DNA of 64,000 nt from Chloracidobacterium sp. (lineage in GTDB: Bacteria > Acidobacteriota > Blastocatellia > Pyrinomonadales > Pyrinomonadaceae). Of the stretch, positions 26,038-34,489 are shown in pieces; within the stretch, counting starts at the first letter, position 1, and each line of letters begins with the position of its first letter. The translations under genes were made by a program, and so were the position numbers. Below the pieces are notes generated by a model that searched no databases, had not been told where the DNA came from, and saw nothing but the letters and a program-made list of their open reading frames with translations. The stretch is taken from assembly GCA_016720705.1 (NCBI GenBank), contig JADKKB010000001.1, positions 421,261-485,260 of the forward strand, in the 5' to 3' direction.

Positions 26038-26796
26038 TTATCGTGAGTTGTATATAGAAAAGGCTTGTTCGGTTGATACTTCGCGGCCGATAGCCTGTGA
26101 GATTATCCGCTTTAGCACCACCGATAACTCGGCAAGGTGTGTGCGCTCGTTGCCGTGGGCCAAAGTGAACTTTTCCGGCGATAACCGCTGAACGGCCGTA
26201 TATATTGTTCTGTGCGATTGATCGATCGTGCGGCCCGACGACGCACGGCGGCAGTTAGTACACAACAGTTGAAAATTGGCCGAGAGATCTGTGATCTCAC
26301 CATCTAGAAATTCACGTTCGCAGACACTGCATCGCCGCCATTCGGGAAGTAAACCAGTCAGACGCAGCAACCAGATCTCAAAGTAAACTCCGATGGCAAG
26401 CAGTCGTGCATTATCGACTTCAGCAGTTTCAAGACAGGCTTTGACCATTCGGTAAAGCGTTTCATTCGGGTCATGAGGCGGCGAAAGTGCGACGATAAGG
26501 TCTGCGAGATACGTGAACTTAATTAAGAATTCCGGGTCACTTGCCGCTGCGAAATATGATCTGAGCAGTTCGATGTTTTGGACTGAAACCAATTCAACGC
26601 CTTCCTTTTCAAAATAGGTGATGCGAACGATCGAAAAGGGTTCCAATCCGCTGCCAAACTTGCTCTTAAGGCGCTTGGCTCCCTTTGCGACAGCTCTAAC
26701 GACCCCGTGATCCTCCGTAAAAAGCACAACGATCTTGTCGGCTTCGGCTAGGCTGTAGCATTTCAGAATCAGGCTTTCCGTTTCGATCAACGCCAT
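26038..26796 (-). CDS. recO: DNA repair protein RecO
   Basis: A 252-aa recombination mediator that loads RecA with RecR during gap repair. The N-terminal OB fold begins ALIETESLILKCYSLAEADK and continues DHGVVRAVAKGAKRLKSKFG. The C-terminal part holds a zinc-binding CSVCEREF with LLCTNCRRA (C-x2-C, C-x2-C). Length and layout are typical. It abuts lptFG with no intergenic bases and follows two small membrane protein genes in the same direction. Confidence 0.9.
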   Translation of the reverse strand: MALIETESLILKCYSLAEADKIVVLFTEDHGVVRAVAKGAKRLKSKFGSGLEPFSIVRITYFEKEGVELVSVQNIELLRSYFAAASDPEFLIKFTYLADLIVALSPPHDPNETLYRMVKACLETAEVDNARLLAIGVYFEIWLLRLTGLLPEWRRCSVCEREFLDGEITDLSANFQLLCTNCRRASSGRTIDQSHRTIYTAVQRLSPEKFTLAHGNERTHLAELSVVLKRIISQAIGREVSTEQAFSIYNSR

Positions 26797-26800
26797 CCAT

Positions 26801-26971
26801 TTACCAGGGAATAAAATACAAGATCCAGGCCATTACCAGACTCACGACGACAAATTGAAGAAAGGTTTTGCCGGCATATATGATGCGTTCACGATTTGTT
26901 CCGTCGAGAAAAGTACCGAATGCGATCGACACAAGCAGTGCAAATCCGATCAGATAGAGAAAATGGATCAT
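26801..26971 (-). CDS. Small membrane protein, 56 aa, function unknown
   Basis: Short gene with convincing signals: GGAGG lies just upstream of the ATG (26971), and the ATG overlaps the TGA of the preceding gene in the ATGA arrangement. The product has two hydrophobic helices (MIHFLYLIGFALLVSIAFGT and LQFVVVSLVMAWILYF) joined by a charged linker DGTNRERIIYAGK. It ends four bases before recO. I recognise no family. The ATGA coupling and position suggest that it works with the four-helix membrane protein encoded just before it. Confidence 0.7.
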   Translation of the reverse strand: MIHFLYLIGFALLVSIAFGTFLDGTNRERIIYAGKTFLQFVVVSLVMAWILYFIPW

Positions 26972-27348
26972 TTTTTCCTCCCAAGCGAAATGTCGACGGC
27001 ATCAAGCATAGCCAGGAAGTTAAGTAGTCCGGCAACCTCGAGAAATCTCCCGCCGTACTCAAACGTGGCGAGTGCAGCAATGTTTGGCGCGGGCCTTGAC
27101 GCAATTATCCAACTGATTATTGCACCGAGCCCGTTGCCTAACCGTGCGAACGAATTGAGCAGATACAATAGTGTGCCGTCCTTAAAGTCAAAGCCGGGAT
27201 AATGTGCCCCGCCGCTCAATACAGCGACAATAAAGAGTGTCCATATCACCGCAGCGATGATGATCCCGCGCGTCGAACGCTTCTGGATCAAGTGTCCGCT
27301 GCCGGGTATAAACCAAGATATAAGGCCGATTATTACTGGATTATCCAT
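26968..27348 (-). CDS. Small multi-helix membrane protein (DUF6677-like)
   Basis: A 126-aa protein with an N-terminal LISWFIPGSGHLIQKRSTRG motif, that is PG-x-GH followed by R-x-x-RG, then a long hydrophobic helix (IIIAAVIWTLFIVAVLSGG) and two further hydrophobic stretches. The PG-GH/RG pattern resembles small acidobacterial membrane proteins of unknown function; DUF6677 is my best guess and is uncertain. It is translationally coupled to a 56-aa membrane protein and lies upstream of recO and lptFG. Confidence 0.6.
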   Translation of the reverse strand: MDNPVIIGLISWFIPGSGHLIQKRSTRGIIIAAVIWTLFIVAVLSGGAHYPGFDFKDGTLLYLLNSFARLGNGLGAIISWIIASRPAPNIAALATFEYGGRFLEVAGLLNFLAMLDAVDISLGRKK

Positions 27349-27476
27349 TAAGTTTATGTGTCAGGTTGCCGAATTTCTCTAGTTATTCTGCATTGATGTT
27401 CTACTTTAACTCACTATCGCTATCTATCTGACTCCATAGATATTATGACTCGCCGCTTTTTACCCTTTGATGATCA

Positions 27477-28232
27477 TTACCGACCATCGGCGAAGCTCGC
27501 TTCACGGTTGTGACAATTAGCCACAAACCGTTCAAATATCATTCGCGATAGCTCATCGCTCGCCCAAGATAGTTCGGGGTGCCATTGCACGCCCAGTACA
27601 AATCGACCACTCCGTGTGTCTTGTACGCTTTCGACGATCCCGTCCGGAGCAAATGCGACTGCCTCCAGGCCGTCGCCGATCCGCCCGATCGCTTGATGGT
27701 GATGCGAATTTACTCTAATCGACGATCGCGATGTTAAATGGTCCGCGGTTTCGCCCAGTAACCAGTTCGGTGCGTACGTTATCGTGTGCGACCCACGAGC
27801 AAGAGGCATCCCTTGTTCGTGCTTTATCGGGTCTGCGATCTGCGAGTCGATATCCTGCACAAGGCTTCCGCCGCGTGCAACGTTAAGTGCCTGCATTCCG
27901 TAACAGATAGCAAGCATAGGTAAATGTAGTTTCTCAGCTACTTCAATGACTAGACGCTCTGTTTCGTCCTTTTCCGGCACTACTCTTTTAAGGTTTCGAT
28001 GGGGCTCTTCGCCGTAGTATTGCGGATCGACGTCAGTATCGCTGCCGGGCAGCAATATTCCATCTAGATCTTTAAGCGTCGATTCTATATATTCCCTGCG
28101 AGGAATCAGCCCGATATGGACAGGATCGCCGCCTGCCGCCTCGATCGCTTCGGAGTAGTCACGGCCAAGATAGAAACGCCGGGTTTCGATCTCGAGCCGC
28201 ATTGTTATACCTATCTTCGGACGATTGCTCAT
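27477..28232 (-). CDS. Class I glutamine amidotransferase-like hydrolase (peptidase C26, PuuD-like)
   Basis: A 251-aa cytoplasmic hydrolase related to gamma-glutamyl-gamma-aminobutyrate hydrolase. The start of the fold is RPKIGITMRLEIETRRFYLG. GILLPGSDTDVDPQYYGE carries the conserved G-G/S-x-D pattern. AICYGMQALNVARGGSLVQD has the nucleophile Cys, and FVLGVQWHPEL has the catalytic His with Glu. The ATG at 28232 is preferred to an in-frame TTG at 28250. No polyamine genes are nearby, so the natural substrate is open. It is divergent from hslV. Confidence 0.8.
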   Translation of the reverse strand: MSNRPKIGITMRLEIETRRFYLGRDYSEAIEAAGGDPVHIGLIPRREYIESTLKDLDGILLPGSDTDVDPQYYGEEPHRNLKRVVPEKDETERLVIEVAEKLHLPMLAICYGMQALNVARGGSLVQDIDSQIADPIKHEQGMPLARGSHTITYAPNWLLGETADHLTSRSSIRVNSHHHQAIGRIGDGLEAVAFAPDGIVESVQDTRSGRFVLGVQWHPELSWASDELSRMIFERFVANCHNREASFADGR

Positions 28233-28273
28233 AAACTCTTTAATGTTCAATCAAATACACCAGCGATGTCAAT

Positions 28274-28302
28274 TTGAGCATTTGAAATTAAACCCTTATC
28301 AT
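28274..28302 (+). promoter_or_regulatory. Predicted promoter of hslVU
   Basis: TTGAGC (28274-28279), 17-base spacer, TATCAT (28297-28302). The predicted start near 28309 leaves only about 3 bases before the hslV ATG. Either the mRNA is leaderless or this is not the real promoter, since a TAAGG lies upstream of the ATG. Confidence 0.4.
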
Positions 28303-28311
28303 TAAGGTTTA

Positions 28312-28860
28312 ATGATCAACTCAGAACAATCGCGTATTCGATCTACTACGGTACTGCTTGTGAGGCGTGACGGCAAAGCCGCTATGGCAGGCGACGGCCA
28401 GGTGACGCTTGGCGAGACTGTGATAAAGGGAAATGCCAGAAAGGTACGGCGGCTTTTCAACGGCAAGATCCTGACGGGCTTTGCCGGTTCGACCGCCGAC
28501 GCCTTTTCCCTGCTCGCTCGCTTTGAGACTAAACTCGAACAATTTCAAGGACAACTTGAGCGCTCGGCGATCGAATTGGGCAAGGATTGGCGAACCGACA
28601 AGTATTTACGAAATCTAGAGGCCCTGCTGATCGTCGCCGATTCGACCGATGCGTTCCTGATATCGGGAAAGGGCGATGTTATATCATCTGACGACGGTTT
28701 GCTCTCGGTGGGCTCGGGCAGTATGTACGCTCTTGCAGCAGCCAGAGCGTTGATCAAGCACACTTCCCTGTCCGCTCGCGAGATCGCCGAGGAATCGCTC
28801 AGAATCGCCGGCGAGATCTGTATCTATACAAATTCCGACATTACTCTCGAAGAAATTTAG
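28312..28860 (+). CDS. hslV: ATP-dependent protease subunit HslV
   Basis: Proteasome-like N-terminal nucleophile hydrolase, 182 aa, that degrades proteins fed by HslU. The catalytic Thr begins [20 protein letters not shown]. Further conserved blocks are [36 protein letters not shown] and [14 protein letters not shown]. Eleven residues ([11 protein letters not shown]) precede the Thr, a longer propeptide than the single Met of E. coli but usual in many phyla. hslU starts immediately after the stop codon. Confidence 0.95.
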   Translation: MINSEQSRIRSTTVLLVRRDGKAAMAGDGQVTLGETVIKGNARKVRRLFNGKILTGFAGSTADAFSLLARFETKLEQFQGQLERSAIELGKDWRTDKYLRNLEALLIVADSTDAFLISGKGDVISSDDGLLSVGSGSMYALAAARALIKHTSLSAREIAEESLRIAGEICIYTNSDITLEEI

Positions 28861-30255
28861 ATGGCAATATATTTAGGTGGTGAAACTGCCCCCAAGGGGC
28901 CAAAGCTTGACGATCTCACACCTCGACAGATCGTGGCAGAACTCGACAAATATGTCGTCGGCCAGACAGCGGCCAAAAAAGCTGTGGCCGTGGCACTGCG
29001 CAACAGGATCCGCAGGCAAAAACTGTCGCCGGAAATGGCGGCGGACGTGTTGCCGAAAAATATTCTGATGATCGGCTCGACCGGCGTCGGAAAGACTGAA
29101 ATTGCACGGCGCCTTGCACGCCTCGCCAATTCGCCGTTCATCAAGATCGAAGCGTCGAAATTTACCGAGGTCGGTTATATGGGCCGGGACGTCGATTCGA
29201 TGGTTCGCGAACTAGCGGATGTCGCCGTCGATATGGCTAAGCAAACCGCTTTCGAAGACGTAACGACGCGCGCCGAGCAAAATGTCGAAGAACGCCTGCT
29301 CGACATCCTCTTGCCGCCGGTGCATAGCTTCGACGACCTCTCGGAGGACGGCGGTGACACTGACGAAAAACCTTTGGCACGAACGCGTGAGAAACTCCGT
29401 GAGCAACTGCGTCGCGGCGAACTTGACGATCGCTTGATCGACTTTGACACTCAGGACCGCTCAAATGCGTCGATCGACTTTATCGGCGGCCAGGGAATGG
29501 AGGAAATGGGCGTCAATATGCGTGATATGCTCGGGAATCTGTTTCCGACCAAGACAGTCAGCAAAAAAATGCCACTCGCCGAAGCCCGCGAGTATATGCT
29601 CCGCGACGAACAGGAATCGCTCGTCGATATGGATCAGATCACCCGCCAGGCCCTCGAAAAGGCACAGCAGTCGGGCATTATCTTCTTGGACGAACTCGAT
29701 AAGATCGCCGGCCGCGAGTCAGGCGGCAATCCGGCAGTTTCCCGCGAGGGCGTCCAACGCGACCTTTTGCCGATCGTCGAGGGCACGAACGTCAACACAA
29801 AATACGGTATGGTCAGTACCGAACATATTTTATTCATCGCCGCCGGGGCGTTCCACGTTGCAAAGCCTTCAGACTTGATCCCCGAACTTCAAGGACGGTT
29901 TCCGATCCGGGTCGAACTAGAGTCGCTAACGATCGATGACCTTAAACGCATACTTGTCCAACCAAAGAATTCGTTGATAAAGCAGTATCAGGCACTTTTG
30001 AGTACCGAGGGGATCAACCTTGAGTTCACCGGCGATGCCATTGACCGCCTTGCGGAGTTAACCGAAGAGATCAATAAAAATACCGAAAACATCGGAGCTC
30101 GGCGACTGCATACTCTGGTTGAAAAACTCCTGGAAGAGATCAGCTTTCTCGGCGGCGAACTCGAAGAGAAAACGCAGATCATCGATGCCGCGTACGTCAA
30201 CGATAAGTTGGGCGAACTATCAGCCGACCCGAACCTTCGACAATACATCCTCTAA
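28861..30255 (+). CDS. hslU: ATP-dependent protease ATPase subunit HslU
   Basis: AAA+ unfoldase, 464 aa, partner of HslV. Seen are LTPRQIVAELDKYVVGQ at the N-terminus, Walker A IGSTGVGKTEIARRLARL, the pore loop region EVGYMGRDVDSMVREL, an acidic I domain (about residues 140-240), Walker B GIIFLDELDKIAGRESGG, the sensor segment ELQGRFPIRVELESL and the C-terminal DPNLRQYIL that docks into HslV. There is no gap to hslV. Confidence 0.96.
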   Translation: MAIYLGGETAPKGPKLDDLTPRQIVAELDKYVVGQTAAKKAVAVALRNRIRRQKLSPEMAADVLPKNILMIGSTGVGKTEIARRLARLANSPFIKIEASKFTEVGYMGRDVDSMVRELADVAVDMAKQTAFEDVTTRAEQNVEERLLDILLPPVHSFDDLSEDGGDTDEKPLARTREKLREQLRRGELDDRLIDFDTQDRSNASIDFIGGQGMEEMGVNMRDMLGNLFPTKTVSKKMPLAEAREYMLRDEQESLVDMDQITRQALEKAQQSGIIFLDELDKIAGRESGGNPAVSREGVQRDLLPIVEGTNVNTKYGMVSTEHILFIAAGAFHVAKPSDLIPELQGRFPIRVELESLTIDDLKRILVQPKNSLIKQYQALLSTEGINLEFTGDAIDRLAELTEEINKNTENIGARRLHTLVEKLLEEISFLGGELEEKTQIIDAAYVNDKLGELSADPNLRQYIL

Positions 30256-30265
30256 AGTGGACCAA

Positions 30266-31393
30266 ATGTTGCTCAACTTTGCTAAAAGTTCGTCGTTTCA
30301 GAAGTTTACCGACCGTTTCGGCGGCCGCACTCTAATTCTGCTTTGCGTCGCTACGACACTCATACTTAGTTTCGGCTGCGGCAAACGAAAGCCGCCGACC
30401 CCGCCGAAGGAACGTGTGTCTCAGCGGGTTGAACTGAGCGGATTTCAAAGAGGTAATCAGGTGATCCTTAATTGGAAAATGCCTGCCCGAAACGCCGAAA
30501 GGACGAGCGTTCTTAATATCGACCGGATCGATATCTATCGGTTCGCCGAGCCATCGTCGGCACCACAGACGCTTTCTGAAGAAGAATTTGCCTCGAAAAG
30601 CACTTTGATCGCCACGCTTTCGATAAAAGATTCGGACTTTGGGCTCAAGACACTTTTCCATACGGACAACCTTGCGTTTGCGGGACAACCCGCAAGACTC
30701 CGTTACGCAATGCGTTTTGCCAATGCATCCGGACAAAAGGCGGCGTTTTCCAACTTCTTTATGATCGAACCGGCATCAAAGGTTGCCGATGTTCCGTCCG
30801 GGCTTGTCGCAGTCCTTTCGCAGGACTCGATCAGCCTAAAATGGCAGCCACCCACAACAAATATCGACGGCACGACGCCCGTCAGCGTGCTCGGATACAA
30901 TGTCTACCGGTCGATGTCTGAAACAGATCCCGGAAAATTGCTGAACAAATCACCGATCACAACGACTGAATACACGGACGATTTCTTTGAATTTGGAAAA
31001 ACGTATTTCTATTTCGTTCGTGCGGTATCGGTCGGAAAGGATGCAAACCCCATCGAGAGCCTCGAGACCAATATCCTAAAGCTGAAGCCGATCGATAGTT
31101 TTGCTCCGAGTGCTCCGGCGGCAATAACGCTAGCCGTTGGGCAGAAACAGATCTCTATCTTCTTCGCGATCAATCCGGAAAAGGATATTGCCGGATACTC
31201 AGTATATCGATCAACAGATCGCGATACGCCTAAAGAGAAATGGCAACTCCTAACGCCTACGTTGTTGAAAACAAATACGTTCCAAGACACGACAGTCGAG
31301 GCGGCAAAACAATACTTTTATTACTTGACCGCGACGGATACCACGGGCAACGTTAGTCTTCCGTCCGAGGTTGTGACCGAAACAGTTAGATAG
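30266..31393 (+). CDS. Predicted lipoprotein with fibronectin type III-like domains
   Basis: A 375-aa protein. Residues 1 to about 38 look like a lipoprotein signal: basic start, hydrophobic core LILLCVATTLILSF and lipobox SFG-C, then GKRKPPTPP. Two or three FN3-like beta domains follow, for example SISLKWQPPTTNIDG with GYNVYRSM and TYFYFVRAVSVG, and KDIAGYSVYRST with YFYYLTATDTTGN. Such proteins are usually surface or periplasmic adhesion modules. The function is unknown. The ATG at 30266 is chosen because earlier in-frame starts lie within hslU. It is probably in the hslVU transcript. Confidence 0.75.
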   Translation: MLLNFAKSSSFQKFTDRFGGRTLILLCVATTLILSFGCGKRKPPTPPKERVSQRVELSGFQRGNQVILNWKMPARNAERTSVLNIDRIDIYRFAEPSSAPQTLSEEEFASKSTLIATLSIKDSDFGLKTLFHTDNLAFAGQPARLRYAMRFANASGQKAAFSNFFMIEPASKVADVPSGLVAVLSQDSISLKWQPPTTNIDGTTPVSVLGYNVYRSMSETDPGKLLNKSPITTTEYTDDFFEFGKTYFYFVRAVSVGKDANPIESLETNILKLKPIDSFAPSAPAAITLAVGQKQISIFFAINPEKDIAGYSVYRSTDRDTPKEKWQLLTPTLLKTNTFQDTTVEAAKQYFYYLTATDTTGNVSLPSEVVTETVR

Positions 31394-31399
31394 ACATTT

Positions 31400-32143
31400 A
31401 TGAAGATATGCAGATTTAGCTACAACGGCGAGACCCATATCGGGGTGATCGATCACGATCGGGTGCATCTGTTCGGCGATATTTTGACCGATCACGTTGC
31501 GAGCTTCGATCTGAATGAAGTCACGATGCTTCCGCCGGCATCGCCGTCGAAAATCGTTTGTGTCGGCCGAAATTATGCGGACCACGCCAAGGAACTGGGA
31601 AACGATGTGCCGTCTGAACCGCTTTTGTTCCTTAAAGCTCCGTCGGCGATCATCAATGACGGCGCCGCTATAGTAATACCTACACAATCAGATCAGGTTG
31701 AACACGAAGGTGAACTCGCAATCGTTATCTCTAAGAAATGTAAAGGACTTACGGAGCAGGACGTCGCAGTGGAATACGTCTTTGGATACACCTGCCTCAA
31801 TGACGTGACTGCCCGCGATCTTCAGCGAAAGGATGGCCAATTCACGCGGGCAAAATCATTTGACACATTTTGCCCGATCGGTCCGTTCATTGAAACTGAT
31901 CTGGACACCACTGATCTGTCGGTAACGACACGAGTAAACGGCGACGTGCGACAGCAAGGCCGAACGTCGCAAATGGTATTCTCCGTCGAGTTTCTGATAC
32001 GATATATATCAAATATGATGACGCTCAATGCTGGGGATGTTATTGCGACCGGCACACCGTCCGGCGTGTCCAAGATGAGTGCCGGAGATATCTGCGAGGT
32101 TGAGATCGAGGGCATCGGAATACTCACAAACCCTGTGGTTTAA
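31400..32143 (+). CDS. Fumarylacetoacetate hydrolase family protein
   Basis: A 247-aa enzyme of the FAH/HpcE superfamily, whose members cleave or isomerise C-C bonds of oxo acids. Motifs seen are IVCVGRNYADHAKELG, EHEGELAIVIS (metal-binding Glu), GYTCLNDVTARDLQRKDGQF, RAKSFDTFCPIGP and GDVIATGTPSGV. The family includes fumarylpyruvate and oxaloacetate-handling enzymes, and the exact substrate cannot be told. The gene lies 6 bases after the FN3 lipoprotein gene, a pairing without obvious functional logic. Confidence 0.85.
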   Translation: MKICRFSYNGETHIGVIDHDRVHLFGDILTDHVASFDLNEVTMLPPASPSKIVCVGRNYADHAKELGNDVPSEPLLFLKAPSAIINDGAAIVIPTQSDQVEHEGELAIVISKKCKGLTEQDVAVEYVFGYTCLNDVTARDLQRKDGQFTRAKSFDTFCPIGPFIETDLDTTDLSVTTRVNGDVRQQGRTSQMVFSVEFLIRYISNMMTLNAGDVIATGTPSGVSKMSAGDICEVEIEGIGILTNPVV

Positions 32144-32188
32144 GCACGTCGTTACAGTTTTTCTTGCACTGAAATCTAAAAGGTAAAT

Positions 32189-32839
32189 ATGAAATTTTTT
32201 ATTGACACGGCAAATCTAGCCGAAATCAAAGAAGCCGCCGAACTGGGAATGATCGATGGCGTTACCACCAACCCATCACTTGTCGCCAAAGAAGGCGATG
32301 TCGACTTTAAGGAACACATCGCCGCGATCTGCGCTATCGTCGATGGCGACGTGTCCGCTGAGGTGACGGCACTCGATACTGAAGGTATGCTTCGCGAAGG
32401 ACGCGAATTGGCAAAGATCGCTCCGAATGTAGTGATCAAATGCCCTTTGACGCTCGAAGGCCTTAAGGCGACGCGCATCTTCCGTGCTGAGGGCACGAAG
32501 GTGAACGTCACGCTATGCTTCTCGGCCGCTCAGGCCCTGCTAGCCGCCAAGGCCGGTGCGAGCTATATCTCACCGTTCATCGGTCGTCTTGACGATGTTG
32601 GTCAAGAAGGAATGCAGGTCGTTCGCGATATTGTACAGATCTACGATAACTATGGATTTGCTACCGAGGTGCTGGCAGCCTCGATCCGTAGCCCCATGCA
32701 TATCGTCGATTGTGCTCTTGCCGGAGCAGACGTCGCAACGATCCCATTCAAGGTGATACAGCAATTGGTCAAGCATCCGTTGACCGATAAGGGACTCGAC
32801 GGGTTTATGTCGGACTGGAAGAAGAGCGGCCGCAGTTAG
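32189..32839 (+). CDS. Transaldolase/fructose-6-phosphate aldolase (TalC/Fsa family)
   Basis: A 216-aa class I aldolase, (beta/alpha)8 barrel. The N-terminal [13 protein letters not shown] and [14 protein letters not shown] are typical of the short TalC/Fsa subfamily. The Schiff-base Lys lies in [41 protein letters not shown], read in two blocks, completes the signature. It may work in the pentose phosphate pathway as transaldolase; distinguishing transaldolase from Fsa needs assay or phylogeny. AAAGG precedes the ATG. A terminator follows. Confidence 0.9.
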   Translation: MKFFIDTANLAEIKEAAELGMIDGVTTNPSLVAKEGDVDFKEHIAAICAIVDGDVSAEVTALDTEGMLREGRELAKIAPNVVIKCPLTLEGLKATRIFRAEGTKVNVTLCFSAAQALLAAKAGASYISPFIGRLDDVGQEGMQVVRDIVQIYDNYGFATEVLAASIRSPMHIVDCALAGADVATIPFKVIQQLVKHPLTDKGLDGFMSDWKKSGRS

Positions 32840-32860
32840 TTGCCTGAGCATACATTAGTA

Positions 32861-32897
32861 ATGGCGGAAGCGTGCTATACGCTTCCGCCATTTGTTT
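32861..32897 (+). terminator. Rho-independent terminator after talC
   Basis: Perfect 13-bp stem ATGGCGGAAGCGT (32861-32873) with ACGCTTCCGCCAT (32879-32891), 5-base loop, followed by TTGTTT. Confidence 0.8.
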
Positions 32898-32939
32898 GGG
32901 TGCCCGCATTTGCGGCTTCAACTTTGTCGGATAACTAAA

Positions 32940-33317
32940 CTAAGACAAAGACGATCGCAGTTCGGCCTGCAGTCCCGCCACGTCAGGGTATTTCTGCACG
33001 GCGTTTCGGTACTTAGCCCGAAAATACTCATCTTCTTCCGTCATTTCGACGAGCTCTGAGATCATTACCAGATTCGCATTGACCAGATCATCCGGAACAC
33101 CGTCTTTGGCGACAAACATCTCATCGATCTCCACGATCAACATCGAGAACTTTCGAAGCCAAGCAAAGTCTGCATTTTCCAAAAGGATATTCAAAAACTC
33201 GCTCGCTTTAAGCGGTCCGTGGATCTCCTCAAACAACTCACGTTCGCGATCGATCAATGACTTATGCAGTTTAAGTAGGATATTACGTGCGTTCTTGAGC
33301 TTTTCAACATTTTCCAT
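32940..33317 (-). CDS. Small helical protein of unknown function
   Basis: A 125-aa, mostly helical, acidic protein with no signal peptide or membrane segment. It starts MENVEKLKNARNILLKLHKS and contains FEEIHGPLKASEFLNILLEN and DFAWLRKFSMLIVEIDEMF. I do not recognise a family. It is divergent from the MarR regulator, and the phased operator array lies between the two start codons, so it may be under the same control (inference). Confidence 0.6.
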   Translation of the reverse strand: MENVEKLKNARNILLKLHKSLIDRERELFEEIHGPLKASEFLNILLENADFAWLRKFSMLIVEIDEMFVAKDGVPDDLVNANLVMISELVEMTEEDEYFRAKYRNAVQKYPDVAGLQAELRSSLS

Positions 33318-33358
33318 ATATAAATCTTAGCGTACTTTGGATACTTTCTAAATAACGA

Positions 33359-33458
33359 GTACCGTGCTAATCTTTGATTATTAGCACGCTAAGTAACTTT
33401 AATTAGCAGGCTATTAATCTCTGTGTAGCCCGCTACGGGTTGATTATTAGCCAGCAAA
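33359..33458. promoter_or_regulatory. Five MarR/SlyA-type operator sites phased at 22 bp
   Basis: Five 12-bp sites centred at 33364.5, 33386.5, 33408.5, 33430.5 and 33452.5, exactly 22 bp apart. They are GTACCGTGCTAA, TTAGCACGCTAA, TTAGCAGGCTAT, GTAGCCCGCTAC and TTAGCCAGCAAA. Sites 2 and 4 are perfect 5+2+5 palindromes; sites 1 and 5 keep one good half. The ten-base spacers after sites 1 and 4 share TTGATTA. The SlyA consensus TTAGCAAGCTAA is nearly identical, and the next gene downstream encodes a MarR-family protein. Binding is inferred. Confidence 0.75.
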
Positions 33459-33492
33459 TTCCTTGCTTAAGGTAATAGGAGCTCTCACATAG

Positions 33493-33951
33493 ATGGAAGA
33501 TCTCATTAAATTTGAAGACACTGTAAGCTTCGTTCTTGCCAAGGTTTCGACCGGATTCCGCACCGCCCTCGAACATAGGATGGGTCTGATCGGGCTGCAC
33601 GGCGGCCAGATTTTCGTGCTATTCGAATTGTGGAAAAAAGACGGCCAACGTCAGGTCGACCTCGCTAAAAAATTGGATATCGCAGCTCCGACCATACATA
33701 AAATGGTCAATGGCCTGATCGAGATAGACCTGGTCACACGTGCAAAGTACGAAAATGATGCTCGTTCGACACGGATATTTATTACACCGGCCGGTATCTC
33801 GAAGCGCCCCGAAATCGAGGCTCAGTGGCTCGAACTCGAAGCAAATTGCCTAAGTTGCCTTAATGCAACAGAGCGAGCGGTTGCATTCGGCATACTCAAT
33901 AAACTCCGGAGCAATTATGCCGGCCGCCCTGCTCCGGAAGACGGCGACTAG
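33493..33951 (+). CDS. MarR-family transcriptional regulator
   Basis: A 152-aa winged helix-turn-helix regulator. The HTH region is RQVDLAKKLDIAAPTIHKMV followed by NGLIEIDLVTRAKYENDARS and the wing STRIFITPAG. Flanking helices would form the dimer interface. Such proteins usually repress their own gene and a neighbour until a ligand binds. The 160-base upstream region carries five phased sites close to the SlyA consensus, ending 34 bases before the ATG, so autoregulation is likely. The Shine-Dalgarno candidate is ATAGGAG at 33475-33481. Confidence 0.88.
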   Translation: MEDLIKFEDTVSFVLAKVSTGFRTALEHRMGLIGLHGGQIFVLFELWKKDGQRQVDLAKKLDIAAPTIHKMVNGLIEIDLVTRAKYENDARSTRIFITPAGISKRPEIEAQWLELEANCLSCLNATERAVAFGILNKLRSNYAGRPAPEDGD

Positions 33952-34030
33952 AAATTGCAATTCGCTTTTTGGTTAAAAATAGCTAGAATACGGTTATCCG
34001 AAATTGATCGACATAACCACGGAGGCTCTC

Positions 34031-34489
34031 TTGAAGATACTACTTGCAACCGACGGAACTAAATACAGCGAAGCTGCGGCCGATATGGTCGCGAAATTGA
34101 GACTCGACAATGAGGATTCTGTAAGGGTCGTCAGTGTCGTCGATATGGCGGTTCCGCTTGCCGTTGATATTTACGGCGGCTATCTGCCTGACACGACCGA
34201 ACTCGAAAAGACCGCTCGCGAATCCGCCGCAAAGGTAGTGGAAGACGCGATGGCCAGACTGACCGCAAAGCTCCAACCCGACGGAGTAACCATCGACGGA
34301 GACGTGCTATACGGGTCGCCCGACAGCAGGATAGTCGAGACCGCAGAGGACATTCACGCTGATATGATCGTGATCGGTTCCCACGGCTATAAGCGTTGGG
34401 AAAGACTATTGTTGGGCTCGGTTTCGAATTCGGTAGTTCATCACGCGCATTGTTCAGTGATGGTCGTGCGGACTGACGCTGCCGAATAA
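34031..34489 (+). CDS. Universal stress protein (UspA family)
   Basis: A 152-aa single Usp domain: KILLATDGTKYSEAAADMVA at the N-terminus and, at the C-terminus, the ATP-binding type motif IVIGSHGYKRWERLLLGSVS followed by HAHCSVMVV. The G-x2-G-x9-G-S/T pattern is kept. The TTG at 34031 is chosen because GGAGG (34021-34025) precedes it and the conserved domain begins there. A TTG at 34004 is also in frame. The stop overlaps the next ATG as TAATG. Confidence 0.88.
   Translation: MKILLATDGTKYSEAAADMVAKLRLDNEDSVRVVSVVDMAVPLAVDIYGGYLPDTTELEKTARESAAKVVEDAMARLTAKLQPDGVTIDGDVLYGSPDSRIVETAEDIHADMIVIGSHGYKRWERLLLGSVSNSVVHHAHCSVMVVRTDAAE

Noticed and set aside
30119..30265. N-terminal extension of the FN3 lipoprotein
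   Set aside because: It overlaps hslU out of frame; the lipoprotein signal starts at 30266.
33359..33458. CRISPR-like or iteron-like reading of the 22-bp repeats
   Set aside because: Spacers are only 10 bp and partly alike, no cas or replication genes are near, and sites match a MarR/SlyA operator.
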